Part shown: piece after piece, positions 6,635-9,812 of the stretch | Layout: every line of letters begins with the position of its first letter | How positions within the stretch are numbered: the first letter of the stretch is position 1 | From: an uncultured Kouleothrix sp. | Lineage (GTDB): Bacteria; Chloroflexota; Chloroflexia; Chloroflexales; Roseiflexaceae | Assembly: GCA_937858455.1 (NCBI GenBank) | Contig: CALLYN010000199.1 | Span: 1 to 9,812 of the forward strand | Direction of reading: 5' to 3' | DNA: 9,812 nt | Notes under the pieces: model-generated | Seen by the model: only the letters and a program-made list of their open reading frames with translations | Database searches by the model: none | What the model was told of the DNA's origin: nothing | Program-made: the position numbers and the translations under genes

Positions 6635-7765
6635 CTACGGCTGCGCGAGCGACCAGATCATCACGCGATTATTGCCCGAGTCGGTGATCGCCAGGCGCCC
6701 GCCGTGCAGGTGCAGCCCGTAGGGCCAGCACAGCGTATCGGGCGCGACGGCGCGCCAGCGGTTCTCGCCGCTGCCGGCGAAGTCGTCCTGGCCGAGCACG
6801 GCGGCGGCGGGGTGGAACGCGCCGGAGCGCGGCAGCTCGGCCCACACCAGCGCGCGGTTGTTGGCGGTGTCGGCGGCCACCAGCACGCCATTCGCGCAGG
6901 CCACGGCGTATGGGAAGCGCAGCTTGCTTGGCCCCTGCGGCGCGTGCGGCAGCTCGCGCGCGCTGGCCATGTCGGGCTGGCCAAGCACCAGGTCGGCCGG
7001 CTGGTCGCGCGTGGGCGCGGGCGACCAGCCGAGGATGCGGTGGTTGCCGGCGTCGGCCACGTAGAGCGTGCGCTCGTCGCCGGCAATCGCGTGCGGCCAG
7101 CGGAACGAATTGGCGGACGGCGGGCCATCGCGGTTCTCGGCGTGGTCGGCGGGCGTGGGCTGGCCGAGCACCAGGTCGGCCGGCTGCCCTGGCGCGGGCA
7201 GGCCATGCCAGCCCAGCACGCGGCGGTTGCCGGTGTCGGCGACGTAGAACCAGCCGGCGACCCAGCCGATGCCATACGGCCAGTACAGGCCGGTGGCGCC
7301 GACCGAGCCGCCGCGATTAGGCTCGACCGCGTCGAGCGCGTCCTGGCCGAGCGCATAGTCCGGCGGGGTGTCGGAGTGCTCGGGCACGCGCTGCCACACC
7401 AGCACGCGGTGGTGCCAGGCGTCGGCGACATACAGCCGCCCGTCGATCACCAGCACGCCGGTTGGCAGGTGCAGGCCGTTCTGCGGCCCACGTCCGGCGG
7501 CGCGCGGCCCTTCGCTGAAGAAGCCGGGCTGGCCGAGCACCACGTCGGCCGCCTGGCCGTCGCGCGCGGGCAGGCCGTGCCAGATCAGCACGCGGTGATT
7601 GCCCGAGTCGGCCACCACCAGCAGGCTGTCGTCGATGTACACGCCGCGCGGCGCGTAGAGCTGCGACGGCGTAGGTTCGGCCGGCGGCAGCGCCAGCCCG
7701 CCAGGCGACTCGGCGCCGAGGCGCAGGAGCGGGCGCGCGGTGAATTGGTCCAGAGCGAGCGACAT
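6635..7765 (-). CDS. NHL-repeat six-bladed beta-propeller protein
   Basis: 376 residues from ATG 7765; another in-frame ATG at 7774 would add three. It consists almost wholly of six repeats. Counted from the longer start, ADSGNHRVLIW-type motifs occur near 55-65, 117-127, 179-189, 240-250, 301-311 and 364-374, with VLGQ-type linkers at 79-82, 141-144, 202-205, 263-266 and 326-329. This is the NHL propeller pattern, a binding platform without a fixed catalytic activity. There is no signal peptide or lipobox, so it is probably cytoplasmic. An NHL protein also occurs in the extended hyp operon of N2-fixing cyanobacteria, so a role in hydrogenase assembly is a fair inference, though the partner is unknown. 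The ribosome site is weak at either start, and a hairpin (7796-7829) lies just upstream. Confidence 0.88.
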   Translation of the reverse strand: MSLALDQFTARPLLRLGAESPGGLALPPAEPTPSQLYAPRGVYIDDSLLVVADSGNHRVLIWHGLPARDGQAADVVLGQPGFFSEGPRAAGRGPQNGLHLPTGVLVIDGRLYVADAWHHRVLVWQRVPEHSDTPPDYALGQDALDAVEPNRGGSVGATGLYWPYGIGWVAGWFYVADTGNRRVLGWHGLPAPGQPADLVLGQPTPADHAENRDGPPSANSFRWPHAIAGDERTLYVADAGNHRILGWSPAPTRDQPADLVLGQPDMASARELPHAPQGPSKLRFPYAVACANGVLVAADTANNRALVWAELPRSGAFHPAAAVLGQDDFAGSGENRWRAVAPDTLCWPYGLHLHGGRLAITDSGNNRVMIWSLAQP

Positions 7766-7795
7766 AATGCCCATCCCAAATTGAAATTGAAATCA

Positions 7796-7829
7796 TCCAC
7801 AGATTGCGCAGAGCTGCGCAGCCTGTGGA
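7796..7829. repeat. inverted repeat between the NifU-Rieske and NHL genes
   Basis: TCCACAG (7796-7802) pairs with CTGTGGA (7823-7829), and inside, after a 2x2 internal loop, TGCGCA (7805-7810) pairs with TGCGCA (7815-7820) around a 4-nt loop. On the minus strand the stem is followed by a T-rich but interrupted stretch before the NHL start. It could be a processing, attenuation or protein-binding site; it lacks the clean T-run of a terminator. Confidence 0.6.
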
Positions 7830-7841
7830 CGGTAACGATGC

Positions 7842-8750
7842 CTACCCAGCAGACGGCCTCACCCAGATCCGGCCATCTTCGACGCGCAGCGGGAACTGCT
7901 CGAGCTGGGCCTGTGGGGCCGTCAGGCACTCGCCGCTGGTGGTGTCGTAACAGAAGCCGTGCCAGGGGCAGCTTAGCGTGCCCGATGCCGCGTCGAACAG
8001 CCCGCCGTCGAGCGGCAGGCCCTGGTGGGCGCAGGCATTGCGAAAGGCGCTCAGCCGGTTGTCGGTGTTGATCAGCAGAATGCTGGCGGCCTCGGCGTCG
8101 AGCCGGCGCAGGCTGCCAGGCGGCAGCTCCTCGACGCGCGGCCCGGCGACCCAGCCGGCCAGCCGGTCGCGCACGCCAATCGTCTCGGGCATGATCAGCG
8201 CCGGGCCAGGCTCATTCGGCACAACCTCGATGCCGGCGATCTCGGGCACATTCGCGCGCAGCGCTTCTTCAACACCCTCGCGCAGTGTCACGGCGGCCAT
8301 TGAGCAGCCGTTGCAGCTGCCGTGCAGCCGCACGTAGGCCACGCGGTCGCGCACCTCCACCAGCTCGACATCGCCGCCGTGCGAGCGCATGTACGGGCGC
8401 ACCGCGTCGATGACCCGCGCGACGCGGGTGGTCATGTCGGCGCGGATGACGCCGTGCATGGCAAACAGCGCGCGCACCAGCGGGTCGTCGACCAGCTCGA
8501 ACAGCAGCTCTTTGCCGCGCGGGTCGTGCTTCAGCCGCTGCACTATTTGGACGATCGCGGCTTTGTGAAACGCCTCGATCGCCTGCTTCAGCTCGTCGGC
8601 GCGGGCGCGGCCATTCTCGTCGAGCTGGCTGGCAGCCTCGACGGCCTTGTCGACGCGCGCGGCCAGGCGCTCAAGCTCGTCGGGCGCGGGGCCGCTGGCC
8701 GGGGCTGCGGCAGGTGCGGCCGCCGCGTGGCCGTTCAGTGCCTGGGTCAT
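7842..8750 (-). CDS. NifU-like/Rieske fusion iron-sulfur protein
   Basis: 302 residues in three parts. An Ala-rich N-terminus leads into a helical region (about 24-100) that I cannot assign. A NifU C-terminal-type domain follows (about 109-178) with RSHGGDVELVEV and C146-x2-C149 in HGSCNGCSM, the usual ligands for a transferable Fe-S cluster. The C-terminal part (about 208-300) is a Rieske [2Fe-2S] domain with C240-x-H242 and C261-x2-H264 (CPWHGFCYD). No Tat signal or membrane anchor is seen, so it is likely cytoplasmic, unlike bc1 Rieske proteins. It could deliver or repair clusters for the hydrogenase small subunit, or pass electrons from it; sequence cannot decide. ATG 8750 has GAGAGG about 8 nt upstream. 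The TPR, 119-aa, NHL and hyp genes on the same strand link it to uptake hydrogenase maturation. Confidence 0.93.
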   Translation of the reverse strand: MTQALNGHAAAAPAAAPASGPAPDELERLAARVDKAVEAASQLDENGRARADELKQAIEAFHKAAIVQIVQRLKHDPRGKELLFELVDDPLVRALFAMHGVIRADMTTRVARVIDAVRPYMRSHGGDVELVEVRDRVAYVRLHGSCNGCSMAAVTLREGVEEALRANVPEIAGIEVVPNEPGPALIMPETIGVRDRLAGWVAGPRVEELPPGSLRRLDAEAASILLINTDNRLSAFRNACAHQGLPLDGGLFDAASGTLSCPWHGFCYDTTSGECLTAPQAQLEQFPLRVEDGRIWVRPSAG

Positions 8751-8792
8751 TCAGACAACCTCTCATTATCACGAGTTACGCCGTACGTGTTC

Positions 8793-9152
8793 TCAGCTGT
8801 AGCTGGCCTGCTGCTCGAGCGCCTCTTCGGCCTTGGCGGCCAGCAGGTCGGCGAAGGCGCGCAGCGCGAGCTGGCCGAGCATGGCCTCGATTGGGCCGGC
8901 GGATGGCGCTGTGGCGCTGCGGCGGGCGAGCGCCTGAAGCACAAAGCACGCGCCGGCGGCATTGTCGAGCAGGAAATCGCGGAAGATCGCCTGCGCGAAC
9001 GAGTCGAGCCAGATGCCCTCGCCCTGCGGGTCGGCGCGCAGCTGCGCGAGGGCCTGGCCAGGCCCGCCGCAGCGCTGCACGATCCGCTCGGCGAAGCGCT
9101 CGACCGCCGTGAGCAGCAGGAAATCAAACTGCTGGCGCTGGTATGCTTCCAT
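8793..9152 (-). CDS. 119-aa protein of the hydrogenase accessory cluster, function unknown
   Basis: I do not recognise the family. From ATG 9152 it encodes 119 residues starting MEAYQRQQFDFLLL, soluble and apparently all-helical, with only two Cys (28 and 69), no membrane segment and no signal. The start was chosen because AGGA lies 5 nt upstream and because a longer in-frame extension would run antiparallel through the TPR gene in another frame. It overlaps the end of the TPR gene by 29 nt, implying translational coupling, and is followed 42 nt later by the NifU-Rieske gene. Its place matches small hypothetical genes reported beside NifU-like and TPR genes in cyanobacterial extended hyp operons, but whether it is homologous to them is unknown. 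Confidence 0.75.
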   Translation of the reverse strand: MEAYQRQQFDFLLLTAVERFAERIVQRCGGPGQALAQLRADPQGEGIWLDSFAQAIFRDFLLDNAAGACFVLQALARRSATAPSAGPIEAMLGQLALRAFADLLAAKAEEALEQQASYS

Positions 9153-9812
9153 GCTCGTCCTGTGTGGCGTGCTCGCTCGCGTCGATCGTCGCCAGCACCT
9201 CGGCCACCGCCTCGGCCGAGGCCGGGTCGCCGTGGCGCTCGAACAGCGCGCGCGCGGCGTCGAGCTTCTCGCGCGCGTGGCGGAAGATGCCGAGGTGCGC
9301 CAGCGCGTTGCCCTGGTTGGCCAGCAGCCGGGCGTAGCCCAGCGGGTCGCGCGCCGGGTCGCGCGCGCCGAGCAGCTCTTCGTACAGCTCGACCGCCTCG
9401 GCAAGGTGGTCTTCGGGGTGCGCCGAGGGCAGGTACTGCAGCGCGTTGGCCAGGTTAAGCTGGGCGCTGGCCCAGCGGTCGGGGTGGGTTTCGCGCGTGA
9501 AAATCTTCAGCGCCTCGCGCAGGCCCTGCACGCCGATCGCCATGCGCAGCTGGTCGCTCGACTCGGTCAGCGGCATAGCTAGGTACGCCAGCGCCAGGTT
9601 GTTCTGCGCAAGCGCGTACAGCTCGGGCGCGGCGTCGCGGGTGTAGGTCTTCAGCGCCTCCTGGTAGCACTTGGCGGCCTCGAGCAGCGGGCCGCGCTGG
9701 CCGCGCGCCAGATCCTGGTAGAGCATGCCGAGCCGCAGCGCCAGCTGGGCGCGCAGGTCGGGCATGGCGTCGCCGGCCAGCAGGTCGAGCGCCTCGCGCA
9801 GCCGCAGCACCG
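9124..9812 (-). CDS. TPR protein of the hydrogenase accessory cluster (5' end missing)
   Basis: The frame runs from the right edge to TGA 9124; the visible part is at least 228 residues and the true start lies outside, since the GTG at 9810 is not distinguishable from an internal Val codon. The sequence is a chain of helix pairs with TPR spacing: AAKCYQEALKTYTRDAAPELYALAQNNLALAYL-type segments, then GLREALKIFTRE...WASAQLNLANAL, then EAVELYEELL...YARLLANQGNALAHLG, ending in a short polar tail. TPR domains hold protein partners together; here the partners may be hydrogenase subunits or the other accessory proteins. Its stop lies 29 nt inside the next gene. No signal or membrane segment is visible in this part. 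Confidence 0.85.
   Translation of the reverse strand, partial: VLRLREALDLLAGDAMPDLRAQLALRLGMLYQDLARGQRGPLLEAAKCYQEALKTYTRDAAPELYALAQNNLALAYLAMPLTESSDQLRMAIGVQGLREALKIFTRETHPDRWASAQLNLANALQYLPSAHPEDHLAEAVELYEELLGARDPARDPLGYARLLANQGNALAHLGIFRHAREKLDAARALFERHGDPASAEAVAEVLATIDASEHATQDEHGSIPAPAV

Noticed and set aside
7796..7829. Rho-independent terminator after the NifU-Rieske gene
   Set aside because: The stem is good, but the following minus-strand sequence has no continuous T-run and the next gene begins within about 30 nt.
6470..8071. 533-aa plus-strand open frame opposite the NHL and NifU-Rieske genes
   Set aside because: The opposite strand encodes an obvious NHL propeller and Rieske motifs. 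The plus-strand product has only periodic shadows of the NHL repeats.
8322..9458. 378-aa plus-strand open frame opposite the NifU-Rieske, 119-aa and TPR genes
   Set aside because: It spans three minus-strand genes, ends in an Arg/Pro-rich low-complexity tail and shows no domain.

Overview
The window is GC-rich, densely coded bacterial DNA. Gene content and codon style (GC-ending codons, wax ester/DGAT gene, [NiFe]-hydrogenase maturation genes, heptamer repeats) fit a filamentous Chloroflexota bacterium such as a Roseiflexus/Kouleothrix relative. That assignment is inference from remembered protein styles, not a search result.

Layout. The left third reads rightward: the 3' end of an unidentified gene (to 110), a hairpin built from short heptamers, a Doc/Fic-like protein with a degraded active-site motif (187-582), a PlsC-type acyltransferase with an N-terminal Cys/His motif (619-1929), a 145-nt structured leader, and a WS/DGAT-type acyltransferase (2075-3463). 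The right two thirds read leftward and converge on the WS/DGAT gene. In transcription order they are a TPR protein (cut by the right edge), a 119-aa unknown protein, a NifU-Rieske fusion, an NHL beta-propeller, hypC, hypD and hypE. No rRNA or tRNA gene and no CRISPR array was recognised.

How the genes work together. HypC, HypD and HypE build and carry the Fe(CN)2CO unit of the [NiFe]-hydrogenase active site. The TPR, NifU-Rieske and NHL genes next to them resemble the 'extended hyp operon' of N2-fixing cyanobacteria and the accessory genes of uptake hydrogenase clusters, where a role in small-subunit iron-sulfur maturation or electron transfer has been proposed. The hydrogenase structural genes are expected beyond the right edge. 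hypA, hypB and hypF are absent from the window. The left-hand acyltransferases suggest a neutral lipid or glycerolipid function unrelated to hydrogenase.

The most unusual structure is a run of heptamers (4584-5010) that fills the 472-nt gap between hypD and hypE. It has two related but oppositely oriented families: 15 units of GGACGAA/GGACAGA type, then 44 uninterrupted units of TCTTCGG/TCTTTGG. A small heptamer locus with the same inverted design lies at 111-169. These could be one family of short tandem repeats dispersed in the genome.
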